From contig CAZVWJ010000007.1 of assembly GCA_964631325.1 (NCBI GenBank), forward strand, positions 25,228 to 89,227: a stretch of 64,000 nt of DNA, given 5' to 3'. The notes beneath the pieces are model-generated. The model saw only the letters and a list, made by a program, of their open reading frames with translations, had not been told where the DNA came from and did no database searches. The translations under genes were made by a program, and so were the position numbers. Below are positions 19,301 through 26,485 of this stretch, one piece after another. How positions within the stretch are numbered: position 1 is the first letter of the stretch; each line of letters starts with the position of its first letter. This DNA is from CAZVWJ01 sp964631325 (GTDB lineage Bacteria; T1Sed10-126).

Positions 19301-19767
19301 CTATCCGGAGGCGAAAGTTCAACCGGCAGGCCGGAAGAAACCGTGGAAAAAATATCAGTATGATCACCATCCCCGAGCACCCGGACCGGGGCTGCCCCCG
19401 AAACATCCTTCCTTCTCAAAAACAGCTCGTTTATTCCTCCCAACTCATTGTCGCCGTAGAAACCGTTGATCGGCCCATTGTTACCCGTGCCCCAGGTATA
19501 ACTGGCCATCCAGACGTCTTCATCCGGCTGAGCTGAATAAGGATAGAGGGCAACCCATTTTTCAAAATTAGAAGAATGATCAAAAGTATCTTCGCCGGAA
19601 GTAAATTGGGTCCACCACCAGGGTTGAGCCTGAAGCGAGGAAGGAAAAACAAGCAGAAAAACAAGCAGGAAGCAGTTAAAGCACAGTCCAACCCCGGATA
19701 AATAATCAACTGCAGAATTGTTTTTAAAAAGGAAATTGTATAATTTTTGCACAATTTTCACCGGCAC
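13312..19767 (-). CDS. Giant secreted PLD-like/FnIII/lamin-tail protein, paralogue A
   Basis: A 2,151-residue tandem paralogue of the next gene, with the same domain order. The signal peptide (LLVFLLVFPSSLQA) precedes QPWWWTQF. The first HKD-like motif is HHKAIMLGERSLMIGSAN (Gly in place of Asp); the second, HHKVMIIDQEIVVFGSAN, is complete. Then come many FnIII-like modules, an acidic DNDGDGQIDEDP segment, a lamin-tail-like domain (LLTELSPQSTPNWVEI ... STPGAPN), the shared HALDGSEYLRKN module, a Big-1-like end and the terminal MVPFEK. The best-conserved parts between the paralogues are the catalytic region and the C-terminal third. No known anchor or PEP-CTERM/T9SS tail is seen. Start is GTG at 19767, with further GTGs at 19761 and 19752. 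Confidence 0.86.
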   Translation of the reverse strand: MPVKIVQKLYNFLFKNNSAVDYLSGVGLCFNCFLLVFLLVFPSSLQAQPWWWTQFTSGEDTFDHSSNFEKWVALYPYSAQPDEDVWMASYTWGTGNNGPINGFYGDNELGGINELFLRRKDVSGAAPVRVLGDGDHTDIFSTVSSGLPVELSPPDSSLSFEGSSHHKAIMLGERSLMIGSANMTAGAFTSQPNNMTVFQDLPELNRAFRREFEEQFSGSHFDNSASSRNHFTAPTGQRVSAYFAPDDNFNITMPDGSSGLKISDVLEKRTAEADESVFYLMNNMYLPYLANSLQAAASDKLVEGVVDNGDASFVSELKNSHTSRDADSYFSREMHHKVMIIDQEIVVFGSANHTRKAMYRTMGNRNEENLVEVHDFRMARRYMQEYRRVMGLLAEESEGQPDSFETTPPDPPTDFVATDEVGRSNSLVLNWSAPQAPGDFSRYYVFVAPRELNSAQQLGNGKDNDGDGQIDEDPIGDADGFASGTSLSELRASDDDADGRVDEDPWMYPEKQVKASGPGEVTSTTLTTFNVGEQLPDDRDLWLALVAVDKHGNESDPVFYGPVQSHAGAAAIQPSVNELKFAPDASTVAGDNSVVKLTVSNNSSAAEKITGLTIKLGAGDSTFRTRSFESEPQDFEFAVASNSITLAAKEGKGIAPGTSEAFDLYLKNPVESGTSGEITVDFEDKSGAVVTDVSAGGLEILPPPVQEGTKNAIRNLSATAGEKSISLLDGTKKLGSPAYEINVELEDEVETGVELYWDIENTPDGPGGNSSDKKVNFSGSDRVYTATVEDTDAIAHGDSFNFLLFVDGEEFNYSGSPYAFIVDRKVTSPALTEVKKTGSKSVQLGINPISDPDFASYRIYFQEGNSVDKNVSYREKTKRDVSTVTVDNLSPAATYTFGAAAVDKQGNVSELSGFLRATTGQSSDLQRVMVYNQDKSRTATSLDGTEKFQVEPLTVQMEFNTLTHSPVKVYYDVGDNPDGPGGFNRSERVVTANGSDTLWEAGLPAADSEIAPGKTLKFVVVAGDQVLDNGGQPFKLSYLEPPPQINNLTVTDTGGGSIELSWSARTKYPNFGEYRLYYTSSGDTPDYGSQSWTPVNHPPLTLKQTEKTVVDGLAPGESYRFRIAVVDEFGQPGELSNTAEGTPGPEGAVLLTELSPQSTPNWVEITARVPGVNLRDYYLSDLDGNTEPLATESTSISAVQRVVLWLESGVSETDFTGDKDGDGVVDIYRPGAASVVFADTVDQLVLKSQAGDTVDAVVYRSDPSAAYGAAGEQGDVDNLADGDHWNTGDSVGALNTYVSASLSRDAYLIRTRHYGQLQDSNSRAEWAVVGQSTPGAPNEKLRIFEPELRDVPTSDYHYSSAVAAVFDGSEKIKNTDTYILTARFNRPPVADSGFYIWYDTDAEPGGFSNPGGDSVRVEGNYDSSRKKFQGRFSLAGLTNEDRVEFLVSSLPDPAAPAGLDEAVFSNKDQFYKFEIDDRGIKSPDSLAFVEAYQEGLMLSWKPTETRPDFSTYRIYYDTGPVTLQSEYFDASDLPSLADYRTSQAIIPLPVAADTWHVRMAAVDRVGNGNEMVNNTAGVDELADTLAVRRLQPINLEDLIFTPARKTRNDSYYLPAKSISVRAIFNRTTEAPLLAWDKNDSDLPDTGMAGDTGRVMKKIMNREYEATIPPGKHGDDIQFIFRTDGGKLTNNGAGYNYRVDNQATPAVNGFAADTIQYTSYQNKTTDIQVEWKPVDNSVNDFSAYRVVYAKGNSVSKQSATVGPGKVSLLSDRRTSSIVVPGLDRATTYTLAAYWKDEVGNSSPLSDTFTIQTVNAQPTEDPADDGQFVAHALDGSEYLRKNNIRVTFEFQDGAVYPEDVSLIYNIGAAPRDTGSQTLTMQPVSERVFKTTIPESPRMTEGVSVNYLIKEGPWYVWNDGKYFSFKIDEFPPPRINNFQVEEEGDWLKLSWAPVNSGEDFREYRVRYRKPGESSWRVIDSSDYSLLGDYRTSSVYLDELAPDANYYLNFTAVDKMGRVNYRAGDRLLLRSPGTQTPRFEFGTEPAFTLESGETQAIGVKLIDIFDSPWYNREIDFVILKSGLNFEANNDTQISVKTGPAGRAKAVIKATGSYSGYVPVKARFEDQFFTETFEYSIRLLSPSEAAKKPRMVPFEK

Positions 19768-19846
19768 CTGGCTTTTTTATGCAATCCACCCGGGTATATT
19801 AACATAATCACGTATATTATTGTATGAGCAATTTTTGTTCCAAAGA

Positions 19847-19860
19847 CTTACCGCGGTAAG
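19847..19860. promoter_or_regulatory. Perfect 14-bp palindrome upstream of the PLD genes
   Basis: CTTACCGCGGTAAG, a perfect dyad 80 bases before the GTG of paralogue A, with a related half site GCGGTAAAC 15 bases away. Its size and place suit a dimeric repressor operator; no regulator can be named. Confidence 0.35.
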
Positions 19861-19920
19861 ACTGTATCGCAGCGGTAAACAAATAAAACAGCGGCTCCCC
19901 TGGAATGCTTTTATGAGCCC

Positions 19921-20020
19921 CCCTAAAAACTCTTCCCCCTCGACGGGGGAAGATCTAGATGGGGGTGAAAACGGGTTTTAAAGCCTTCGGGGTTTTAAAA
20001 TCGGGGTTAAAGACCTTTTT
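19921..20020. mobile_element. MITE-like element, copy b
   Basis: Begins CCCTAAAAACTCTTCCCC and contains the hairpin TCTTCCCCC/GGGGGAAGA (19931-19953), then GGGGGTGAAAACGGGTTTTA, and ends AAAGACCTTTTTAAAG. The ends are weakly inverted. A reverse-oriented relative lies at 35825-35928. It separates gspK from the giant PLD genes and its hairpin might attenuate transcription. Confidence 0.65.
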
Positions 20021-20032
20021 AAAGTTAACTCT

Positions 20033-23000
20033 TTAATATTTCCGCATATACAATATTTTCAACGTCCCCGTATCATATTCAACGAGTTCACTTCGATCGA
20101 CTACGGCTTCTAACCGCACCTGCACTCCTTTTTTCCCCTCACTGGTCAAAGGAACCCCTACTACTCGAGCTCGAAAAATTCCGTCACTGTTAACTTTAGA
20201 GTACTGCTTAAAAGTGGTGCATTCAAAATTATCTGACCCGTCTTCCAGGAGACTACAGGCAGTTTTTTCAGCAGAAAAGGGGGAAGCTCCACTCCCGGAA
20301 GCATACTGGTCTTGCTCCGTTTTTTCCAGGGCCAGTATATCGGATAAATTTTCCATAACAGCGGTTCCGGTTAGGCCGCTGCGCTGTTCAATGATTGCCC
20401 GAGCCATATCATCAGTTAAAAATGCCGCCGGATCGGCAGTAGTATCGGAATTCATCTGGATTCCCCGCAGAGACTCGTAGGAAGCGGTGTTTATATTAAT
20501 TGCCTTGCTGTCCATACCTTCCCGGTAAACACTGTAAACATTTATTCTTCCGGAATCAGGATTCATTACCCTCTTTACCCCTAAATCAGAAATGTACATC
20601 ATATCGCCCCCGGTCAACCACTGGCTGTCCGCCCGATTCATTACCTGGGTTGACTGAGTGGATGTCAGGCTTCTGGCCGCGGGCTCATCTTCCGTATCAA
20701 GCGCTTTCTTAGTAGGGGGTGTGACCAGGTTCTGTTTTCCCGCTTCGTCCTGGATATCAACTATTTTGAAATAACCGTAATCACCGTCGGTGTAAGTGGT
20801 GCTTTCAGAGGGCAAGTAGACGGTATCTCCCAGGTGAACCCCACTGCCATCACCGAAAAACTCGCCTCCCCAGCCCCAGCATTCAGTAAAATCATCCTTA
20901 CCCAACGCGGGCACCTCACCCGGCGTCCCGCCGGTATCCGACTCGTCCCAGTTGTCCGCTTTATTATCCCCGTCCAGGTCCTGTTTTTCCATGGAAATCA
21001 TGGGAGCGACCTCGGCGTCGGGCAACCAACTCTCCCCACTGTCCAGAATACGGCGATCAGAAGCAGTCCCGCGGCGCAAAAAAATATGTTCCTTTTGTTC
21101 GTTATGTAGGCCCCCGGTAAGAAACTGCTTTTCATCACTGCTGTTCTCCAGCGTATAGAGTTTCACCAGCCCGTCCTCTACTTTACTGCTGACACTACCA
21201 AGTACACTGGTATCAGCATCCTCGGAAAGAATCAAGCCAATCTGTTCATTATTCAAGGTGCCGTCACTGGTCGTCGCCTCCGGGTGCATAACAATATCGT
21301 ATTCAGAGCCGGAAACAGCCACACCGTATTTATTGAGAGTATCTTCAATTGTGAACCCCTCACCCGATTTTGTAATATCCACGTCACTTCCCGTGTTGTA
21401 AATCTCAATAAACTCATTCTGCTCGGGAAAGTCAATCGAAGGCGCACCGTAGAGAAGCAGTTCTACGAATTCATTCTTGGGATCGTTGACAGTAGTCGCA
21501 ACCGAATAACCAGTCCCTGCATCAAAATCTGAACTATCATCTTCAAAATCGTTACCATTATCATTGGTTTCAATAGGATTCCCAGTGGCGTTAGTTTTTC
21601 GATACATACGCACCGAGCCGTGTTCCTCCGGTCCTACATTTGTTTCATACATATCACTAGGTAAATTGGGTGAGGGGCTACTATAATTATCCCCATCCCA
21701 ACCAAGAACATCTGTATCTCCGTTTTCCTTGGTGGTAATCCTTACCGCATCATGATCGTGTTCCAGAAGATTATCCCACCCGCCGGGATCACAATCTACA
21801 CCTATACTATAATCATACGACTTATCATTTGCTCCTACCGGACCTCCGTCTTCCGCCACTATTAAATATCCTCCCGGGGGAATCTCCGCATCGCTACCAA
21901 TATCCGCATCCACATCACACACAGCCCCTCTATCATTTTGTTCAATTAAATCCAATGTAAGCGTATCACTTGAAGGATTAAATATCTCATACCATTCATC
22001 TTCGGCAATATTCAATTTAGTTATTAATAAATGGTCAATTTCACTACCCTTTAGTACCATGGTATCTATCAATTCGCTCACGTACATCTTGCCGTCTAAA
22101 CCGGATCCGGTGTGAAAAAGATAATCGGACTTTGACCCGGTATAGGCGGCCGGGCGCATGCCCCCCGGATCAGGGCTGGCAATTACACTGTCTCCGCGGC
22201 GAATACTGGCCGGCTCGGTATCCAGGCGTGCTACGTAATGTTTCCCCTCACTGTGGCCGTCCATCAAAGTGGCATCGGCCGGTTTTGCGATAGAATCGGA
22301 GTAAGCGTATTCTTCCCACTGGACATTACCGAACTCCGGTTTGGGAACGTAAACTTTGGTGATCAAATTAGTATCGTTGAAATTGGGAAATGCCCCCCCC
22401 GAATTAATCACCTGGACGGAAGAGTCGTTGTCATTCTTGCCGTTGGAATAATATTCAGTAATTGAATCACCGGCCAGATTTCGGGTCACTACCAGGCGGG
22501 CGCTGTCAGATTCCAATTGCAAAAAATATTTTTCCGGAGTTATGTCTTCCGTGATATCAGTGCCAAAATTAAACGTATTTACCAAATCGCCGTCCTCATT
22601 GTATTGCTCTAATTTAATTCCTGCCGTATCACCGTCGTCAACTTTTACCCACATCCCCTTAGCATTGGAACTGCCCATAGTTTTATTAGTGGACCTGATC
22701 CATCCCGGCTCAGTGCTATAATTTAAGGCTGGTTTGATTCCATTCCAGCCGTCCGGAAGGACTTGAAAAGTTCCCGCGGTTGCACCATCAAGTTCATAGC
22801 CAAATTTATCCATAACTACCCCTTCGGAATTTTTTAATACAACTGTATCCTCGGTATAGGTGCTACTACTTAAACCGGAACTGGTTAAAATTTTAAATTC
22901 ACCCGGCCCCAGGGAGCCGGAAGCCGGAGTTCCCACATTCCCTGCGGCGTCCTCAACCACCCAATTATTTATGTTCACGGAAATATCTTCGCTGGCGTTA

Positions 23001-23332
23001 TAAATTTCCACCTGTTCCAGGTCATGGTCAACCTCATTAATTCGCACTGGATTCTTGGGATAGTAAAACATAACTTCCGTTCCCACTACTCCCACGTCAG
23101 CCAGCCTATCTACCGCATCAGCACGCACTTGAGCCATCCAGGCCTCCAACCCCGCCCGGGCGAGTGAGTAGCCACTGCCCATCTTAGCTATGGCCTCCGT
23201 GATTTGCGTTTGAATAATCGCATTCATAGCAAAAGCCGAAGTTAGAGCAGCTAAAATTGCCAGTAACCAGAGCACAATTATTAATGCATTACCATTCTCA
23301 GATTTAAAATTCGTCATCTTTATCAACTCCAT
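20033..23332 (-). CDS. GspK-like minor pseudopilin with embedded lamin-tail-like domains
   Basis: A 1,099-residue protein, about three times the usual GspK length. The N-terminus is a class III pseudopilin signal with a membrane helix (GNALIIVLWLLAILAALTSA, residues 14-33) lacking Glu5, as is normal for GspK. The C-terminus has the GspK helix-hairpin-helix region beginning AININTASYESLRGI (about residue 944). Between them lie three lamin-tail-like beta domains: about 95-185 (VEIYNASEDISVNINNW), 430-545 (WYEIFNPSSDTLTLDL) and 650-770 (FIEIYNTGSDVDI). GspK caps the type II secretion pseudopilus. The extra domains, shared with the giant PLD proteins, may display or recruit exoproteins. Eight bases separate it from gspJ. 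Confidence 0.82.
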   Translation of the reverse strand: MELIKMTNFKSENGNALIIVLWLLAILAALTSAFAMNAIIQTQITEAIAKMGSGYSLARAGLEAWMAQVRADAVDRLADVGVVGTEVMFYYPKNPVRINEVDHDLEQVEIYNASEDISVNINNWVVEDAAGNVGTPASGSLGPGEFKILTSSGLSSSTYTEDTVVLKNSEGVVMDKFGYELDGATAGTFQVLPDGWNGIKPALNYSTEPGWIRSTNKTMGSSNAKGMWVKVDDGDTAGIKLEQYNEDGDLVNTFNFGTDITEDITPEKYFLQLESDSARLVVTRNLAGDSITEYYSNGKNDNDSSVQVINSGGAFPNFNDTNLITKVYVPKPEFGNVQWEEYAYSDSIAKPADATLMDGHSEGKHYVARLDTEPASIRRGDSVIASPDPGGMRPAAYTGSKSDYLFHTGSGLDGKMYVSELIDTMVLKGSEIDHLLITKLNIAEDEWYEIFNPSSDTLTLDLIEQNDRGAVCDVDADIGSDAEIPPGGYLIVAEDGGPVGANDKSYDYSIGVDCDPGGWDNLLEHDHDAVRITTKENGDTDVLGWDGDNYSSPSPNLPSDMYETNVGPEEHGSVRMYRKTNATGNPIETNDNGNDFEDDSSDFDAGTGYSVATTVNDPKNEFVELLLYGAPSIDFPEQNEFIEIYNTGSDVDITKSGEGFTIEDTLNKYGVAVSGSEYDIVMHPEATTSDGTLNNEQIGLILSEDADTSVLGSVSSKVEDGLVKLYTLENSSDEKQFLTGGLHNEQKEHIFLRRGTASDRRILDSGESWLPDAEVAPMISMEKQDLDGDNKADNWDESDTGGTPGEVPALGKDDFTECWGWGGEFFGDGSGVHLGDTVYLPSESTTYTDGDYGYFKIVDIQDEAGKQNLVTPPTKKALDTEDEPAARSLTSTQSTQVMNRADSQWLTGGDMMYISDLGVKRVMNPDSGRINVYSVYREGMDSKAININTASYESLRGIQMNSDTTADPAAFLTDDMARAIIEQRSGLTGTAVMENLSDILALEKTEQDQYASGSGASPFSAEKTACSLLEDGSDNFECTTFKQYSKVNSDGIFRARVVGVPLTSEGKKGVQVRLEAVVDRSELVEYDTGTLKILYMRKY

Positions 23333-23340
23333 ACGTGTTA

Positions 23341-24135
23341 TTATTTCCCCAGGGAAACCGTGGTTATATACCAGACAGGATCAATCGCCGCTTCGTCGTC
23401 ATAACCCCGCAGAGCCACTTCCACAGCCTTCGGCGGCTCACTGGAATCCCAGCTATTTACCCAGCTCCCGGCATCCGTTAAATACCGCAGAGAAAGATAG
23501 TCAATATTTAGTCCAACGGGATCTCCCAGGTCCGAAATATTATCCTCAACTATGGGAATCATTGTCCCGTCCGTTTCCACATCATCTTTTATGTGCCGGT
23601 CGCGCTTTTTAATTAACCGATACTGTTCGTTAATGTATAAGGATTCCGTTGCTTCATTAGAGACAAAATAATGGACTGCAGCCCGCTCCGAAGCATTATC
23701 ACCTTTTAACTCATAATTAGAGTACAAGATATTAAAATGTAGACGATCAACGGAACCTATTCCTTCCCCGGAACTGGCAGGACAAGTAACAAAAGAAAGA
23801 TCACAATGAGGCGTTCCGGTTTGATATTCAAATTTCCCGTCGCCGTCAACTCCCAAAAAACGATAACTGGCGCTTCCGGGCAACATATCGTGCTGGAAGG
23901 TAGTCTTGCGTAAATCAGAAATCATTTCCGAAGCAGCCATGTTAAGACTGGTCATAATCGCCGAGGACGCTTGATTGGTCTGCAAAGCTCGGGCCGTCTG
24001 ATGAATCAACTGCATAAGAGCAACCGATAGAATCCCGGTGATTGCGACGGCAACCAGCAACTCTATTAAAGTAAATCCGCTTGTCCCGGATATAAACCGC
24101 TTAAAAATCGAGTCTCTCCCTCGATTTTTTTTCAT
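23341..24135 (-). CDS. GspJ-like minor pseudopilin
   Basis: A 264-residue prepilin. The cleavage motif SG|FTLIELLVAVAITGILSV lies at about residues 18-38, after a 19-residue basic leader; Gly-1 and Glu5 are present. The rest is a globular domain with MAASEMISDLRKTTFQHD early on, the pattern of GspJ/PilW-type minor pilins. Cys pairs (HCDLSFVTCPA) may form a disulfide. It is third in the gspH-gspI-gspJ-gspK order on the minus strand; start ATG with GGAG upstream. Confidence 0.8.
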   Translation of the reverse strand: MKKNRGRDSIFKRFISGTSGFTLIELLVAVAITGILSVALMQLIHQTARALQTNQASSAIMTSLNMAASEMISDLRKTTFQHDMLPGSASYRFLGVDGDGKFEYQTGTPHCDLSFVTCPASSGEGIGSVDRLHFNILYSNYELKGDNASERAAVHYFVSNEATESLYINEQYRLIKKRDRHIKDDVETDGTMIPIVEDNISDLGDPVGLNIDYLSLRYLTDAGSWVNSWDSSEPPKAVEVALRGYDDEAAIDPVWYITTVSLGK

Positions 24136-24223
24136 TTCTAACTCTCCTTTTTATTCAATTGATTCTTTTCTTGATTGCCAGCTCAAGTCCGATAATAACG
24201 TGAGAAAATTTTTCAAAGAAACG

Positions 24224-24682
24224 CTAATTAGAATATTTAGAAATATAAGTAATAAAATCAGGCTGCGAAATACTACACGAATTAGTGCAGGTAATAGTTC
24301 GCTCATTTTTGTAAACCACTGAAGAAAAAAATACTTTTACTCCAATTTTTTTTGCCTCAAACGTATCCGAGCCCGGCACAGTAGTTACATTAACCTCACA
24401 ACCATATTCCCCTCCGTCCGATTCCCAGTATCCCGTGGGCAAAGAACATGAACTCCTGTCTATCCCCGACAGTGCATCATAAGATGTATTACTGCGAACA
24501 CGTTCTATCTTCCAACGGGCAAGCATAATTGCCCTGGTTTTTCGATCCGCTTCAATACTCGCCGTCCACGATTGCACATAAGCATCAACCATCGGAACAA
24601 TCGCAACTCCAAGAATTACAATTGCCACTAACAATTCAACTAACGTAAATCCACGTATATTACTATTACTTACATTTTTCAA
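24224..24682 (-). CDS. GspI-like minor pseudopilin
   Basis: A 152-residue prepilin with RG|FTLVELLVAIVILGVAIVP after a short leader. The downstream segment (MVDAYVQSWTASIEADRKTRAIMLARWKIERVR) matches GspI/PilV-type proteins, where a conserved helix precedes the small globular domain. Four or more Cys occur in the second half. The start is TTG at 24682, supported by AGGGGTG seven bases upstream. It lies between gspH and gspJ and should join them in the pseudopilus tip. Confidence 0.78.
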   Translation of the reverse strand: MKNVSNSNIRGFTLVELLVAIVILGVAIVPMVDAYVQSWTASIEADRKTRAIMLARWKIERVRSNTSYDALSGIDRSSCSLPTGYWESDGGEYGCEVNVTTVPGSDTFEAKKIGVKVFFSSVVYKNERTITCTNSCSISQPDFITYISKYSN

Positions 24683-24736
24683 TTTTTAACACCCCTGAGC
24701 TTACCAATAAAAATATTTGAATTCTCGTATATTTCC

Positions 24737-25354
24737 TCAGTGACAGCAACTTATGCCACTGACGTCTTCCCCGGATTTTCTCAAACAGCCCCAGTATAAT
24801 AAAATCCCGGTAGTATTATCCAGACGGATAGTGTTAAATTTACACTTCTCGCTTTCCGCCGGCGCCGGGGCCGTCGAAGTCTGAATATGAGGGCTATTGT
24901 CAGTCCAGTCATCACCAGCCAATGTTCCTGTTCCCTGTGGTTTAAAACCGGCGTAATGGATTCCGCTTTGCGAGCCGTTTACCTGATATATAATAACCGG
25001 CGACGGTGGTTTCATCTTGGTCATTTCTGAAAATTTAACATAATTTTTTCCGGGACAGGTACCATCCTCACTTTTTGGCGGACTGGCGCATATTTCCCAA
25101 CTAACTATATCATCCGAAGTAGTAACACCGGAGCCAAGGTCAAATTTTCCCCGGATATTTCTTTGACGAGAAATTGCCTTGAACCTGGCCCCCTTCAAGG
25201 CCATAAGCAAAGACCGTGAAAAACGATTAAGTTTGTACTCGCGAAGAAACTCTCCAAAAGTAGGTACGGCCACGCTAGCAAGTATGCCCAATATTGCCAC
25301 CACGACCAACATTTCAATTAAAGTAAACGCTGACCTTTCTTGAAAACATTGCAT
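24737..25354 (-). CDS. GspH-like pseudopilin
   Basis: A 205-residue prepilin. SAFTLIEMLVVVAILGILAS starts at about residue 8; the residue before the cleavage site is Ala rather than Gly. The following FGEFLREYKLNRFSRSLLMALKGARFKAISRQ is the GspH/FimT helix pattern. The C-terminal domain has several Cys (KCKFNTIRLDN, YWGCLRKSG, final SCCH). First gene of the minus-strand pseudopilin cluster; ATG with AGAGGGAGAT upstream. Confidence 0.8.
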   Translation of the reverse strand: MQCFQERSAFTLIEMLVVVAILGILASVAVPTFGEFLREYKLNRFSRSLLMALKGARFKAISRQRNIRGKFDLGSGVTTSDDIVSWEICASPPKSEDGTCPGKNYVKFSEMTKMKPPSPVIIYQVNGSQSGIHYAGFKPQGTGTLAGDDWTDNSPHIQTSTAPAPAESEKCKFNTIRLDNTTGILLYWGCLRKSGEDVSGISCCH

Positions 25355-25480
25355 TTTTATCTCCCTCTATTAATAATTTCCCGCTTTAGCCACTTCTTCT
25401 ACTCCATTAATAAAGCAATATCTATGCCACCCACTCGAATTGACCTCAGCCCCCGTTTCCCACTTCGCTTAACTTTCCTA

Positions 25481-25522
25481 ACCCGGATAATTCGTGACAG
25501 CGTAACTGTCGTGAATTATCCG
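25481..25522. repeat. Palindromic repeat (copy 1 of 2 in the window)
   Basis: GGATAATTCGTGACAG (25485-25500) pairs with CTGTCGTGAATTATCC (25506-25521); the two non-Watson-Crick positions are G.U on the plus-strand RNA. It is preceded by CCTAACCC, as is the other copy at 63953-63991. Confidence 0.7.
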
Positions 25523-25632
25523 TCCGAAGGACAGCCTTCAATCGAGGCATCATATTTAGCGTTTATTGCTGGCAAAGGACTCTCAACGCAACTTTAGCGG
25601 TAAAGCTACACATTAAAACTACTCGATTGTAA

Positions 25633-25795
25633 GCTGGGTTAACCCAGCACTCAAGTAGAACAAATATATTTCCTTAAAACAGTCTGTAATTTTTCGGGCC
25701 AATATTACAACTTGATTTATTTGCTCATACAGCCTTGAGTGCTGTATCGTAGATACACATTATGCACGAAATTTTAGAATTTCGTGCATAATGTG
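25633..25795. repeat. Cluster of nested palindromes
   Basis: GCTGGGTTAACCCAGC (25633-25648) is a perfect 16-bp dyad. AGCACTCAAG (25646-25655) pairs with CTTGAGTGCT (25734-25743), then comes a small GTATC/GATAC hairpin, then a perfect 18-bp stem with a 4-base TTAG loop (arms 25756-25773 and 25778-25795). This is the main content of the 650-base gap between gspH and the divergent pilin gene; the rest of 25355-25960 shows nothing else. Confidence 0.75.
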
Positions 25796-25840
25796 GGCTA
25801 AGTTAATGTATTTTAACACCCGTAAAAATTATTTAACAAC

Positions 25841-25866
25841 CCGGGTCGGAGTTAAACTTTAAACTT
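25841..25866. repeat. Solo copy of the RAYT element end
   Basis: GGGTCGGAGTTAAACTTTAAA, matching the ends of the RAYT element at 26486 and 27566. It lies upstream of the pilin promoter, in the same orientation as the left end. Confidence 0.8.
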
Positions 25867-25946
25867 TATATACTCCCGTTTCTCAAAAAATTCCTTCCAC
25901 TTTCTACTTTCCACCATTTTCTTAGACTTCGCCACAGTTTTGCTTT

Positions 25947-25974
25947 TTGACCGCTTTTATTAAATTGGTATAAT
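25947..25974 (+). promoter_or_regulatory. Sigma-70-type promoter of the pilin gene
   Basis: TTGACC (25947-25952) and a perfect TATAAT (25969-25974) with a 16-base spacer, 31 bases before the first ATG of the pilin gene. Confidence 0.65.
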
Positions 25975-26005
25975 TATGTAAGCAAATTTATCTTCAACTT
26001 AACGG

Positions 26006-26479
26006 ATGATCAATATGGGCATAGTAGTCAAAAACAATTCACTTGAACGGGGATTTACGTTAATTGAACTGCTGGTCGTGGTGGCAATTATTGGTATCCT
26101 GGCCGCCGCGGCTATCCCCCAGGTCATGGGAGCAATCTGTAAAGCCCGGGTAGGTCGGGTGCAAAGCGACCTGCGGACAGTAAGGACGGCCGTTAAACAG
26201 GCCTTAGTCAACAATGAAAACGTCTCATTCTCAGATATCGCCTCCCACGGGATCAACGACGATAAGCCGGAACTTGAACCTTACCTTCCAGAGCGACTGT
26301 GGAGCGCGGACGGTGAAATGGCCGTCCGTGAATTCTCAACCGCTCCCAACAGGATCGTCATCACCCTCCCCGACGGCTGCAACTGGACCGATGGCGCCGG
26401 CAACACCTGCACCGGCGGCGGTGGTTGCCGGGTAAGCTTCAACCTCGAAGCCGGCCGCTTCGAGTGCTATAACTGCTAA
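26006..26479 (+). CDS. Type IV pilin / major pseudopilin-like protein
   Basis: A 157-residue prepilin: RG|FTLIELLVVVAIIGILAAAA after a leader of 12-15 residues, with Gly-1 and Glu5. The globular part is short, with Cys pairs (AICKARVG, DGCNWTDGAGNTC, CRVSF, ECYNC) suited to disulfides. PilA-type or GspG-type cannot be told apart with certainty. Two ATGs are possible, 26006 and 26015; the second has GGATGATC upstream. It is divergent from the minor pseudopilin cluster and has its own promoter. RAYT-type repeats bracket it (25841 and 26486), so it might have moved with them. Confidence 0.82.
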   Translation: MINMGIVVKNNSLERGFTLIELLVVVAIIGILAAAAIPQVMGAICKARVGRVQSDLRTVRTAVKQALVNNENVSFSDIASHGINDDKPELEPYLPERLWSADGEMAVREFSTAPNRIVITLPDGCNWTDGAGNTCTGGGGCRVSFNLEAGRFECYNC

Positions 26480-26485
26480 CTAATA

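Noticed and set aside
6905..19767. Type IX secretion or PEP-CTERM sorting of the giant proteins
   Set aside because: The ends lack a T9SS C-terminal domain pattern, a PEP motif with membrane helix, or LPXTG.
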